From positions 3,782,001-3,846,000 of the forward strand of contig NZ_BJHV01000001.1 in NCBI RefSeq assembly GCF_005405925.1: a stretch of DNA of 64,000 nucleotides, given 5' to 3'. The position numbers were made by a program, and so were the translations under genes. Below the pieces are notes generated by a model. That model made no database searches. It had not been told where the DNA came from and worked only from the letters and a program-made list of their open reading frames with translations. This document shows, piece by piece, positions 56,975 through 64,000 of the stretch. The DNA is from Streptomyces antimycoticus. Its GTDB lineage: Bacteria > Actinomycetota > Actinomycetes > Streptomycetales > Streptomycetaceae. Numbering within the stretch: position 1 is the stretch's first letter; each line of letters opens with the position of its first letter.

Positions 56975-58831
56975 CTACCTAGGGTCGGGCATGGCCAGGC
57001 CGGCCATCTTGCCGTATTGGGCCAGTACGTCCGGGTACGCCTCGGCGGCCACCCGAAGCCACCGCTCCGCCTCCTCCACCCGCCCCACTCCCCGCAGCGC
57101 CTGCGCAAGCCAGTACGGCGCCTCCTCGTGCTTCCCCTCGCACGCCACCCTGAGCAGCGGCTCGGCCTCGCCATAGGCACCGCGCCGAACCATGCTGCGC
57201 CCCGCGAGAAACGCGGGCGGCACCAGACCGCTGCGCGCGGCGCGCACGTACCAGCGCTCGGCGTGCTGCGGGTCGCCGCCCCGCTCCTCCGACGTCCAGC
57301 CGAGCCACCACGCGGCGCGCCCGTGCCCGAGGTCGGCCGCCCGGCGGAACCAGATCTGGGCGGTGCGCCGGTCCCCGGCCTCATCGTGGATGCGGCCGAT
57401 GTCGTACGCCGCCCCGGCGTCGCCCTCCGCCGCCGCGGGCTCGTAGTACGGCACCATCCGCAGCCCCGTGGCGCCGCCCACTTCGTACAGCATCCGGCCG
57501 AGGGCGAGCAGGGCACGCGGGGTGCCCGCCCTGCGGTACCACTCGGCGGCCTCCGGGAGCCGGTACAGCCGGTCGAGCGCGTCGGCGTACGCGCACCAGG
57601 CGTCCGGGCCGCCCTCCTCGGCGCGGGCCCGCAGCCCGGGCAGGCGTTCCTCCCACTCGGCGGGCGGCATCCGCTCGGGGTCGGCGCGGATCGCGGCGAT
57701 GTCCTCCAGCGCCCTGACGATCCGCTCCTCGCCCTCGTCGAACGACCCCCTCCCCTCCGCATCCACGCCCTCGGCGCCTCCGACACCCTCGGCCCCGTCG
57801 AGCCCCGTGGCCCGCAGCCATCGCTCCGCCTCGTCCAGCCGCCGCTGCCGTACGCACAGCACGCCGAGGTTGAAGCAGGCCCATATGTGGCCGCCGTCCG
57901 CCTCGTCGGCCGTGCGGTACCACTTCTCGGCGGTGCGCAGTTCGCCGTTCTCCTCGGCCCAGACGCCGAGGACGTACGCCGCGCCGTCGTAGCCCCGCTC
58001 ATGGGCGCGTTCGACGAGGGCGCGGGCCTCGTCCCAGCGGCTGTCGTCGCGGGCGATGAAGAGGGCCTGGTCCACCAGTGCCTTGGCGCTGCCGACCGCG
58101 GCCGCCCGGGCGTACAGCGCCTCGGCCTCCGCGACCATCCGCGGGTAGCGCGCGAACATCGCCTTGCGCTCCGGGTCGAGCAGGTCGCGCAGCGCCTCGT
58201 ACGCCTCCTCCGGGTCGCCCTCGGCCTCGGCCCGGGCGAGGGCCTCGCGCCAGCCGTCCAGGTCCCGCAGCATGTTCTGGATGGCCCCACGGGTGCGGGT
58301 GGCGATGTCGTCGCCCTGGGCGGACGCCTCTGCCAGCCGCTCCAGGGCGGTGTCCCATTCGCCGCGGGCGGCCAGCAGCACGGCGCCGTTGGTCGTGCAC
58401 TCGACGCTGCCGAGCGCGGCCCCGTGCTCGTACCACGTCTCGGCACCGGCCGTATCGCCGGCCTCGTGCAGCAGCCGGGCCAGACCGAACGCACAGCCGC
58501 CGTCGCGATCGGCGGCCGTGCGGTACCACCGCTCGGCCTCGGGGAACTCGCCGCGGTCCTTGTGACAGATCGCGAGCGTGCGCGAGGCGTCCGCGTCCCC
58601 GGCGTCGGCGGCCCTGGCCCACCACGGCAGGGCCTCGTCCAAGCGGCCCTGGCCGGTGAGGAGTTCGGCGTAGGCCCGGTACGCCTCCGGCTTACCGGCG
58701 GCCGCGGCGGCCCTCAACCGGGCCGCCTCGACTGCCGGATCCAGCTCCTGATCCGCCGCCATCTGGTCCGCCATGGCGGGCATTTCACCGTGAGCCGCGC
58801 CGGACGTCCCTTGCGATGAATGTTCGACCAT
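56975..58831 (-). CDS. Sel1/TPR repeat protein
   Basis: Cytosolic solenoid of ~14 repeats of the pattern A-x-x-W-Y-x-x-A-A-x-x-G (GRLDEALPWWARAADAGD, GEFPEAERWYRTAADRDG, GDTAGAETWYEHGAALGS). One internal acidic stretch (EGVGGAEGVDAEGRG) breaks the array. No catalytic domain. Such proteins usually scaffold complexes; role unknown. ATG 58831; a GTG one codon upstream is equally possible. Confidence 0.85.
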   Translation of the reverse strand: MVEHSSQGTSGAAHGEMPAMADQMAADQELDPAVEAARLRAAAAAGKPEAYRAYAELLTGQGRLDEALPWWARAADAGDADASRTLAICHKDRGEFPEAERWYRTAADRDGGCAFGLARLLHEAGDTAGAETWYEHGAALGSVECTTNGAVLLAARGEWDTALERLAEASAQGDDIATRTRGAIQNMLRDLDGWREALARAEAEGDPEEAYEALRDLLDPERKAMFARYPRMVAEAEALYARAAAVGSAKALVDQALFIARDDSRWDEARALVERAHERGYDGAAYVLGVWAEENGELRTAEKWYRTADEADGGHIWACFNLGVLCVRQRRLDEAERWLRATGLDGAEGVGGAEGVDAEGRGSFDEGEERIVRALEDIAAIRADPERMPPAEWEERLPGLRARAEEGGPDAWCAYADALDRLYRLPEAAEWYRRAGTPRALLALGRMLYEVGGATGLRMVPYYEPAAAEGDAGAAYDIGRIHDEAGDRRTAQIWFRRAADLGHGRAAWWLGWTSEERGGDPQHAERWYVRAARSGLVPPAFLAGRSMVRRGAYGEAEPLLRVACEGKHEEAPYWLAQALRGVGRVEEAERWLRVAAEAYPDVLAQYGKMAGLAMPDPR

Positions 58832-58852
58832 CACCCGATGGTGCCAGAGTGA

Positions 58853-59827
58853 TCACGAACGTTCGGCACGGGCCCTGCGACGGGCCAGCAGCGCCTCGCG
58901 CCGCTCGTCGAACTTGGTGGCCTGATCGTCCAATCCACCCATGTAGAGCCCCAGCTCCTCCTGCGCCTTGAGCCCCTCCGGGCCGAGCCCGCCGATCTCC
59001 AGGACCTTCAGGAAGCGCAGCACGGGCTGCAGGACGTCGTCATGGTGGATGCGCAGGTTGTATATACCGCCAATGGCCATCTGGGCGGCGGCGCGCTCGA
59101 AGCCGGGCATCCCATGACCCGGCATGCGGAAGTTGACCACCACATCGCGGACGGCGCCCATGGTCTGGTCGGGGGCCAGCTCGAACGCCTTCCCGAGCAG
59201 GTTCCGGTAGAAGATCATGTGCAGGTTCTCGTCGGTGGCGATGCGCGCCAGCATCCGGTCGCAGACCGGGTCGCCTGAGTGATGGCCGGTGTTGCGGTGC
59301 GAAATGCGGGTGGCCAGCTCCTGGAAGGCGACATACGCCACCGTGTGCAGCATGCTGTGCTGGTTGTCCGACTCGAAGCCCTCGGACATGTGCGCCATGC
59401 GGAACCGCTCCAGCTCCACCGGGTCGACGGCGCGGCTGGTCAGCAGGTAGTCACGCATCACGATGCCGTGGCGCCCCTCCTCCGCCGTCCAACGGTGCAC
59501 CCAGGTGCCCCAGGCGCCGTCCCGGCCGAAGAGGGTCGCGATCTCGTGGTGGTAGCTGGGGAGGTTGTCCTCGGTGAGGAGGTTGACCACGAGCGCGATC
59601 CGGCCGACGTCGCTGACCTTGGACTGGTCGGGCGCCCAGGCCTCACCGCCCATGACACCGTCGAAGTTCCGGCCGTCGCTCCACGGGACGTACTCGTGCG
59701 GCATCCACTCCTTGGCGACCGCCAGATGCCGGTTGAGCTCGGTCTCGACCACCTCTTCAAGCGCGTACAGGAGCTGGGTGTCGCTCCATACGGCCTGACC
59801 ATTGCGATGGGTAGGGGCGAGTGTCAC
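58853..59827 (-). CDS. Acyl-[acyl-carrier-protein] desaturase (ferritin-like di-iron)
   Basis: 324 residues. Introduces a double bond into saturated acyl-ACP using O2 and electrons from ferredoxin. The di-iron site is seen as EEGRH (116-120) and DENLH (199-203), with further carboxylates in LTEDNLPSYHH. Resembles actinobacterial DesA-type soluble desaturases. GTG 59827, GGAG at 8 nt. A symmetric operator lies just upstream. Confidence 0.92.
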   Translation of the reverse strand: MTLAPTHRNGQAVWSDTQLLYALEEVVETELNRHLAVAKEWMPHEYVPWSDGRNFDGVMGGEAWAPDQSKVSDVGRIALVVNLLTEDNLPSYHHEIATLFGRDGAWGTWVHRWTAEEGRHGIVMRDYLLTSRAVDPVELERFRMAHMSEGFESDNQHSMLHTVAYVAFQELATRISHRNTGHHSGDPVCDRMLARIATDENLHMIFYRNLLGKAFELAPDQTMGAVRDVVVNFRMPGHGMPGFERAAAQMAIGGIYNLRIHHDDVLQPVLRFLKVLEIGGLGPEGLKAQEELGLYMGGLDDQATKFDERREALLARRRARAERS

Positions 59828-59860
59828 GGTGGCGCTCCAGGGGACGGGGGCGACGGGCTA

Positions 59861-59896
59861 TACCTACGGACCCGTAGGTTACGACACCGTAGGTTA
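59861..59896. promoter_or_regulatory. Palindrome plus direct repeat upstream of the desaturase (TetR-like operator)
   Basis: TACCTACGG-AC-CCGTAGGTT (8 of 9 paired) followed 5 nt later by a second CCGTAGGTTA. Three copies of the CCGTAGG half site in 36 nt, ~35 nt upstream of the GTG, suggest a cooperative dimeric repressor. Confidence 0.55.
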
Positions 59897-60102
59897 AAGC
59901 GAAAATAAACGGCCCGGGGCCTGTGGATGGCACACGGTGAACTCGGCGTGACACGGTCGCACTTGGGATCCGGGGCGGCGCGACGCGGCCCGGCGCGGAT
60001 GGCCTACCCGGTACAGGCGGGCGGCCGGAGACGACCCGAGCCATACGCGGCCGGAAACCGCCCGCGCCACCCGGCCGGAGACGGCGCCCCTCATACGACA
60101 AA
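59897..60102. other. Rest of the desaturase/small-protein gap
   Basis: Together with the adjoining operator and terminator this is a 338-nt gene-free gap (59828-60165). The 59940-60090 part is GC-rich with no credible ORF or element. Confidence 0.5.
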
Positions 60103-60130
60103 AGCGCCCCGGCCGGATGGCCGGGGCGCT
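60103..60130 (-). terminator. Terminator of the small membrane-protein gene
   Basis: 12-bp stem AGCGCCCCGGCC/GGCCGGGGCGCT with GGAT loop, followed on the minus strand by TTTGTCG. Confidence 0.8.
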
Positions 60131-60165
60131 CCGCAGCGGCGTGCGCGCTTCGTCGATCAGTCGCC

Positions 60166-60408
60166 TCAGTCGGTCTGCTTACGGGACTTCCTGTCTCCCG
60201 CCATCACCAGACCCGCGATCACCAGGAAGAGAATGATCGGAGCGGCGACATAGAGGCCCAGCGTCTCGGCGACGCTCAGGCCCGGACCCGGGTCGTCACC
60301 GTCGTCGCGGGTGAGCGCGAACGCGGGGGACGACATCAGCAGCATCGCCGTCGTCGCGGCGATGACTGCACCGGCGCGCACGGCGTTCTTTTTGACCTTG
60401 TTGCTCAC
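60166..60408 (-). CDS. Small exported/membrane protein
   Basis: 80 residues. Possible signal peptide (AGAVIAATTAMLLMSSPAFA), short acidic linker (LTRDDGDDPGPGLSVAET), one TM (LYVAAPIILFLVIAGLVMAG) and basic tail DRKSRKQTD. GTG 60408 with TAACTT 6 nt upstream (leaderless). I recall short proteins of this layout in other Streptomyces near this point; function unknown. Confidence 0.75.
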   Translation of the reverse strand: MSNKVKKNAVRAGAVIAATTAMLLMSSPAFALTRDDGDDPGPGLSVAETLGLYVAAPIILFLVIAGLVMAGDRKSRKQTD

Positions 60409-60503
60409 GGACTCAAGTTATCCGATGCCCCCCGGCGCCGTGTGCCCGGGGTGGCCTTTACCACCGTGTTGAGATGGCCATGACCGCGGCCTCGGACGGC
60501 GGC

Positions 60504-62249
60504 TCAGCGGCGGCCCGCCGCGCTGAGGTGGACGGTGGGCGGCAGCAGCCGTGGCGCGGCGCGGGCGGCGAGGACCCGTACCCGCAGCCCATCGGCGGTG
60601 ACGGGCGCGGCCAGCGGAAGGATGCGCCGGGCCCCGATGGTCGTACCGGAGGCGATGTCCCGCCATGTCCCCGCCACCCGCACCTGCACGGTGAACTCCT
60701 CCACCCGCTGTCCCCGGCGGATGTCCTCGCCGAGCCGTACCCGGTCGAAGGTCACCGGATGGCCGGTGGCCGGCCGCGCTCCGGTGCCGTATGTCGTCCT
60801 TACGGCTTCGCCGAAGGCCGTAAGGGAGGCGAGGTCGGTGTCGTCGATCCGGCCGTTCTTCGCGGGCGGGACGTTGAGCAGCAGCGAGGCATTGCGGCCC
60901 ACACTGCGCTCGTACAGCGACATCAGCCGGCCGGGGGTCTTGGGCCGCTCCGCGGGATCGTGGAACCAGCCGGGGCGGATCGAGACATCGGCCTCGGCCG
61001 GATACCACTGCAGATGGCGCACGCCCGGCGCGGTCAGCTTCGCGCGTGAGCCGATGTCGGCGTCGGTGGAGTCATTGGGCAGCCCGCCACCCACGACCGT
61101 CCAGGGGTCGACCGCGGACGGGGTCACCGACCATTCGGTCTCCCGGGCGATGCCGTCCTCGTTGCCCACCCAGCGCACGCCCTGCGCGCCCTGGAAGACC
61201 ACGGCATGCGGGGAGAGCGCGCGGATCAGCTCGAACCAGTTCCTGACGTTGTAGTTCTGGGTGACGCCCGCACCGCCCCAGGGGTTGGCGCCGTCCAGCC
61301 AGAACTCGTCGATGGGGCCGTACTGCGTCAGGATCTCGTAGATCTGGTTGAGGTAGTACGCGTCGTAGTCGTCGGCGGTGAAGCGGAAGCTGGGCAGCGC
61401 GCCCGAGGCGACCTTGTCCGCGCGGTCGTCGCCGGGGACGAGGGTGGGGATGGTGCGCTCGGTGGGCTTGCTGCCGTCGCCGTAGCGCCCCTGCCCGGCG
61501 GGCGCACGGTCGCCGTCCTCCAGGGCCATGCGCTCGGGCAGCGACAGCTCCTCGCCGTTCTGCTGCTTGCCGCGGATCTTCTCGACCCACTGGGCGTGCC
61601 AGGCGTGCGGCAGTTCGGCCCCGTCGGCGGGCGAGAGATAGACGCCGACCTTGAGTCCCGCCTTACGGGCGGCCTTGACGTACGCGCCCAGCACATCGCC
61701 GTCGGGATTCCTGCCGCCGGGGCCGTTTGTCCACCAGGGGCTGGCCTCGACGTCGTGGTCCGTGTAGCGGCTCGGGTAGAGCACGAAGCCGTCGTGGTGC
61801 TTGGCGGTGAGCATGACCTGCTGGGCGCCGGCGGCCTTGTACGCCCGCATCCACTGGTCCATGTCGAGCTCGGGCGGGTCGAAGAGCTTCTCGTCCTCGG
61901 CCCCGGAGCCCCACTGGCGGCCGGTCATGGTGTTCATGCCGAAGTGGGTGAAGGCGGTGATCTCGCGCTTCTGCCAGGCCCGCTGCCCGGGGGTGGGGAC
62001 GGTGTGGACGGCCTTGTCGATGATGCGGGCGGGGGTGTCGCAGTCCTCGACGGTCTGCTGCGGGGCGGGGGTGACGGGCCCCTGGCATCCGGCCCGCGCG
62101 GCGGCCTTGGCGGGAGCGGCCTGCGCGGGGGCGGGAGGGACGGCGGCGGCCGCGAGGGCGGCCAGGGCGAGGGCGCGGAGCGCGAGCAGCGCTCGCCACC
62201 GTCCGCGTGGTCGGTGGGTTCCGGGCGTTCCGCCCAGGGGTCGGGCCAT
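60504..62249 (-). CDS. Secreted alpha-L-fucosidase (GH29)
   Basis: 581 residues. Signal peptide (ALLALRALALAALAAAAVPPAPAQA). The GH29 catalytic domain has ITAFTHFGMNTMTGRQWGSG, TAKHHDGFVLYPS and the nucleophile segment EFWLDGANPWGG; the C-terminal ~110 residues (TFDRVRLGEDIRRGQRVEEF...) are a discoidin-like domain. ATG 62249 with GGAGGGG; the ORF upstream lacks family sequence. A third glycan-related gene in the window besides the broken alpha-galactosidase and malQ. Confidence 0.9.
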   Translation of the reverse strand: MARPLGGTPGTHRPRGRWRALLALRALALAALAAAAVPPAPAQAAPAKAAARAGCQGPVTPAPQQTVEDCDTPARIIDKAVHTVPTPGQRAWQKREITAFTHFGMNTMTGRQWGSGAEDEKLFDPPELDMDQWMRAYKAAGAQQVMLTAKHHDGFVLYPSRYTDHDVEASPWWTNGPGGRNPDGDVLGAYVKAARKAGLKVGVYLSPADGAELPHAWHAQWVEKIRGKQQNGEELSLPERMALEDGDRAPAGQGRYGDGSKPTERTIPTLVPGDDRADKVASGALPSFRFTADDYDAYYLNQIYEILTQYGPIDEFWLDGANPWGGAGVTQNYNVRNWFELIRALSPHAVVFQGAQGVRWVGNEDGIARETEWSVTPSAVDPWTVVGGGLPNDSTDADIGSRAKLTAPGVRHLQWYPAEADVSIRPGWFHDPAERPKTPGRLMSLYERSVGRNASLLLNVPPAKNGRIDDTDLASLTAFGEAVRTTYGTGARPATGHPVTFDRVRLGEDIRRGQRVEEFTVQVRVAGTWRDIASGTTIGARRILPLAAPVTADGLRVRVLAARAAPRLLPPTVHLSAAGRR

Positions 62250-62436
62250 GGTCCCCTCCAGCTCTCCGGTCGTCATTGATCGGATCTCTATGGCGGTGTC
62301 CATGACAGACTGCCAGAGGGGAGGCGTTCTGGGGAGACTGCGCAAAGCAGAGATCCAACCTATGGGCGGGTCGAGCGGGCCGGGGCATCAAAGTCCGGCG
62401 AGGCGGCCATGGGCGGGGTCGGCCTTACGGCGCGGA

Positions 62437-64000
62437 TCAACGAGGGGCGAGCCGGGCCACCTCGGCCATCAGCGCGCGCAGCCGGGGCGAGGCGACCAGC
62501 TCCTCCAGGGACATCGGGCGCCCCTCGGCGTCGGCGATCGGCAGCCGCCAGTTGGGGTACTGATCCCAGGTGCCCGGCAGATTCTGCGGTCTGCGGTCCC
62601 CCACGGCGTCCGGCAGCCATACGCCCACCATCCTCGCCGGGGTGCGCAGCAGAAAGCGGTGGACCGCCTTGACCGCCCCCTCCTCATCGCCCGGCCCCTC
62701 GGGCAGCAGCCCGAGCCGCCCCAGCAGCGCCAGCCACTCGGCGACCTCGACCGCGTCCGCCGCGCGCTCCTCGGCGAGGGGGCGGGTCAGCAGGCCCAGC
62801 CGGTGCCGGAGTTCGACATGGTCGCCGGTGAGGCGGGCGGCCGTGCTCGGCAGATCGTGGGTCGTCACGGTGGCCAGGCAGTCCGCGCGCCACTCCCCGG
62901 GGGACAGCGGCCGGGCCGCGCCCGCTCCGTTGTAGTTCCGCTCGAACCACATCACCGACGTCCCCAGCACCCCGCGCCGCTCCAGCTCCTCCCGCACGCC
63001 GGGCTCGACCGTCCCCAGGTCCTCCCCTATGACGACCGTCCCGGCCCGGTGCGCCTCCAGGGCGAGCGCGCCGAGCATCGCCTCCGCGTCGTAGCGGACG
63101 TAACAGCCCTCGGTCGGCTCACGCCCCTCGGGGACCCACCACAGCCGGAAGAGGCCCATCACATGGTCGATACGGAGCGCCCCCGCGTGCCGTAAGAGGC
63201 CACGCAGCAGATCGCGGTAAGGGGCGTAGCCGGTGGCGGCGAGCGCGTCCGGGCGCCACGGGGGCAGGCCCCAGTCCTGGCCCCGGGAGTTGAAGGCGTC
63301 TGGGGGCGCGCCGATCGACATGCCGGAGGCGAAGACGTCCTGGAGCGCCCAGGCGTCGGCGCCCGAGGGATGGACCCCGACCGCCAGATCGTGGACGAGG
63401 CCGATGCCCATGCCCGCGTCGTTCGCGGCGCGCTGGGCGGCGGCGAGCTGAGTGTCGGTGAGCCAGGCCAGCCAGCAGTGGAAGTCGGTGCGGTCCAGGT
63501 GCTCGGTCCGGGCGCGGGCGGTGGCAGCCGAGCGCGGATCGGCCAGGCCGCCGGGCCAGGTGCGCCATTCGGGGCCGTGGGTCTCGGCCAGCGCGCACCA
63601 CAGGGCGTGGTCCTCCAGGGCCTGGCCGCGCTCGGCGAGGAAGTCGCAGTAGGCGGCGCGGCGGCCGGGGCTGAGCGGGACCGTCCGCACCAGCTCCAGC
63701 GCCTCGCGCTTGAGGGCCCAGACGGCGTCCCGGTCGATGAGGGCGCCCTCGCGCAGGACGGACGTACGGAGGGCGGTGGCGGCCTCCAGGAGCTGATCGG
63801 CCCGCTCGCGGGCGGGGCCGCGCAGCTGGACGAATTCGGGCACGTCCTCGATCCGCAGATGGACCGGGTCGGGGAAGCGGCGCGAGGAGGGGCGGTAGGG
63901 CGACGGGTCGGTGGGGGCGCCCGGGGTGCCGGGCACGGCGGCGTGCAGCGGGTTGATCTGGACGAAGCCGGCGCCGAGGGCCCGCCCCGACCAGGCGGCC
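62437..64000 (-). CDS. malQ: 4-alpha-glucanotransferase (amylomaltase), 5' end beyond window
   Basis: 521 complete codons visible; the reading frame runs through to the edge (GAGFVQINPLHAAVPG...), so the N-terminus is missing. GH77 motifs: nucleophile ALRIDHVMGLFRLWWVP, acid/base VIGEDLGTVEPG, third acid VTTHDLPST. Transfers alpha-1,4-glucan segments in maltodextrin metabolism. The C-terminus ends ALMAEVARLAPR. Confidence 0.93.
   Translation of the reverse strand, partial: AAWSGRALGAGFVQINPLHAAVPGTPGAPTDPSPYRPSSRRFPDPVHLRIEDVPEFVQLRGPARERADQLLEAATALRTSVLREGALIDRDAVWALKREALELVRTVPLSPGRRAAYCDFLAERGQALEDHALWCALAETHGPEWRTWPGGLADPRSAATARARTEHLDRTDFHCWLAWLTDTQLAAAQRAANDAGMGIGLVHDLAVGVHPSGADAWALQDVFASGMSIGAPPDAFNSRGQDWGLPPWRPDALAATGYAPYRDLLRGLLRHAGALRIDHVMGLFRLWWVPEGREPTEGCYVRYDAEAMLGALALEAHRAGTVVIGEDLGTVEPGVREELERRGVLGTSVMWFERNYNGAGAARPLSPGEWRADCLATVTTHDLPSTAARLTGDHVELRHRLGLLTRPLAEERAADAVEVAEWLALLGRLGLLPEGPGDEEGAVKAVHRFLLRTPARMVGVWLPDAVGDRRPQNLPGTWDQYPNWRLPIADAEGRPMSLEELVASPRLRALMAEVARLAPR

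Noticed and set aside
54823..58494. Minus-strand ORF of 1223 codons
   Set aside because: Antisense of pepN and out-of-frame reading of the Sel1/TPR gene; no family resemblance.

Overview
This is a high-GC (roughly 72%) window from a Streptomyces chromosome. The evidence is codon usage, SD-led GTG/ATG starts, rare TTA codons and the core gene order. As far as I can recall it, that order (ndk, DUF4233, folC, valS, clpX, clpP2-clpP1, tig, tRNAs, eis-like GNAT, nei, rpiB, permease, sodF, dsbA-like, two pepN genes, asd) matches the S. coelicolor SCO2612-SCO2649 neighbourhood. The nei-rpiB and dsbA-pepN pairs also match the order around Mycobacterium Rv2464c-Rv2467. The window is therefore conserved core chromosome with accessory insertions.

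1-15.4 kb: housekeeping block, almost all minus strand. It holds ndk (cut at the catalytic His), DUF4233, folC, a class B penicillin-binding protein, valS, clpX, clpP2, clpP1 and tig, then tRNA-Pro(TGG) and tRNA-Gly(TCC). Three tandem plus-strand paralogues encoding Pro/Gly/Gln/Tyr-rich single-pass membrane proteins lie between valS and clpX.

15.4-30.9 kb: an AT-richer intergenic stretch, a membrane acyltransferase, a decayed ABC exporter (ATPase fused by deletion into a permease with several lesions), a SpoIIE-type phosphatase, an Eis-like acetyltransferase, nei-rpiB, an amino-acid permease with a possible coupled leader ORF, a secondary-metabolism-like esterase/ArsR pair and a complete tctCBA-type tripartite tricarboxylate transporter. 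Two tandem repeat arrays (14-nt and 27-nt units) sit at the 3' ends of the nei and ArsR genes.

30.9-40.3 kb: the main accessory island. A translationally coupled cassette (HATPase protein, TgmA-like precursor, ATP-grasp ligase, PIMT-like methyltransferase) looks like an aspartimidylated-graspetide RiPP cluster. It faces a divergent HTH regulator interrupted by an amber codon and a GNAT gene. Next come a class II aldolase and a secreted GH27 alpha-galactosidase destroyed by a frameshift, an internal deletion and insertion of a TnpB element. TTA (bldA-type) codons cluster here.

40.3-64 kb: sodF with a Nur box; a two-gene putative NLR defence/cell-death module in which a small Bell-like protein and an NB-ARC/TPR protein share a G-x-V-[YF]-Q-x-G motif; a second permease; bioY; a DsbA-like oxidoreductase; two pepN genes flanking a DUF559/AbiEi-like protein, a Tat-exported metallophosphoesterase (PHO-box candidate) and asd; a Sel1/TPR protein; an acyl-ACP desaturase with a palindromic operator; a small membrane protein; an alpha-L-fucosidase; and malQ, which runs off the edge.

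Several frameshifts in the window are single-base changes in homopolymer runs, so some apparent pseudogenes may be assembly errors.
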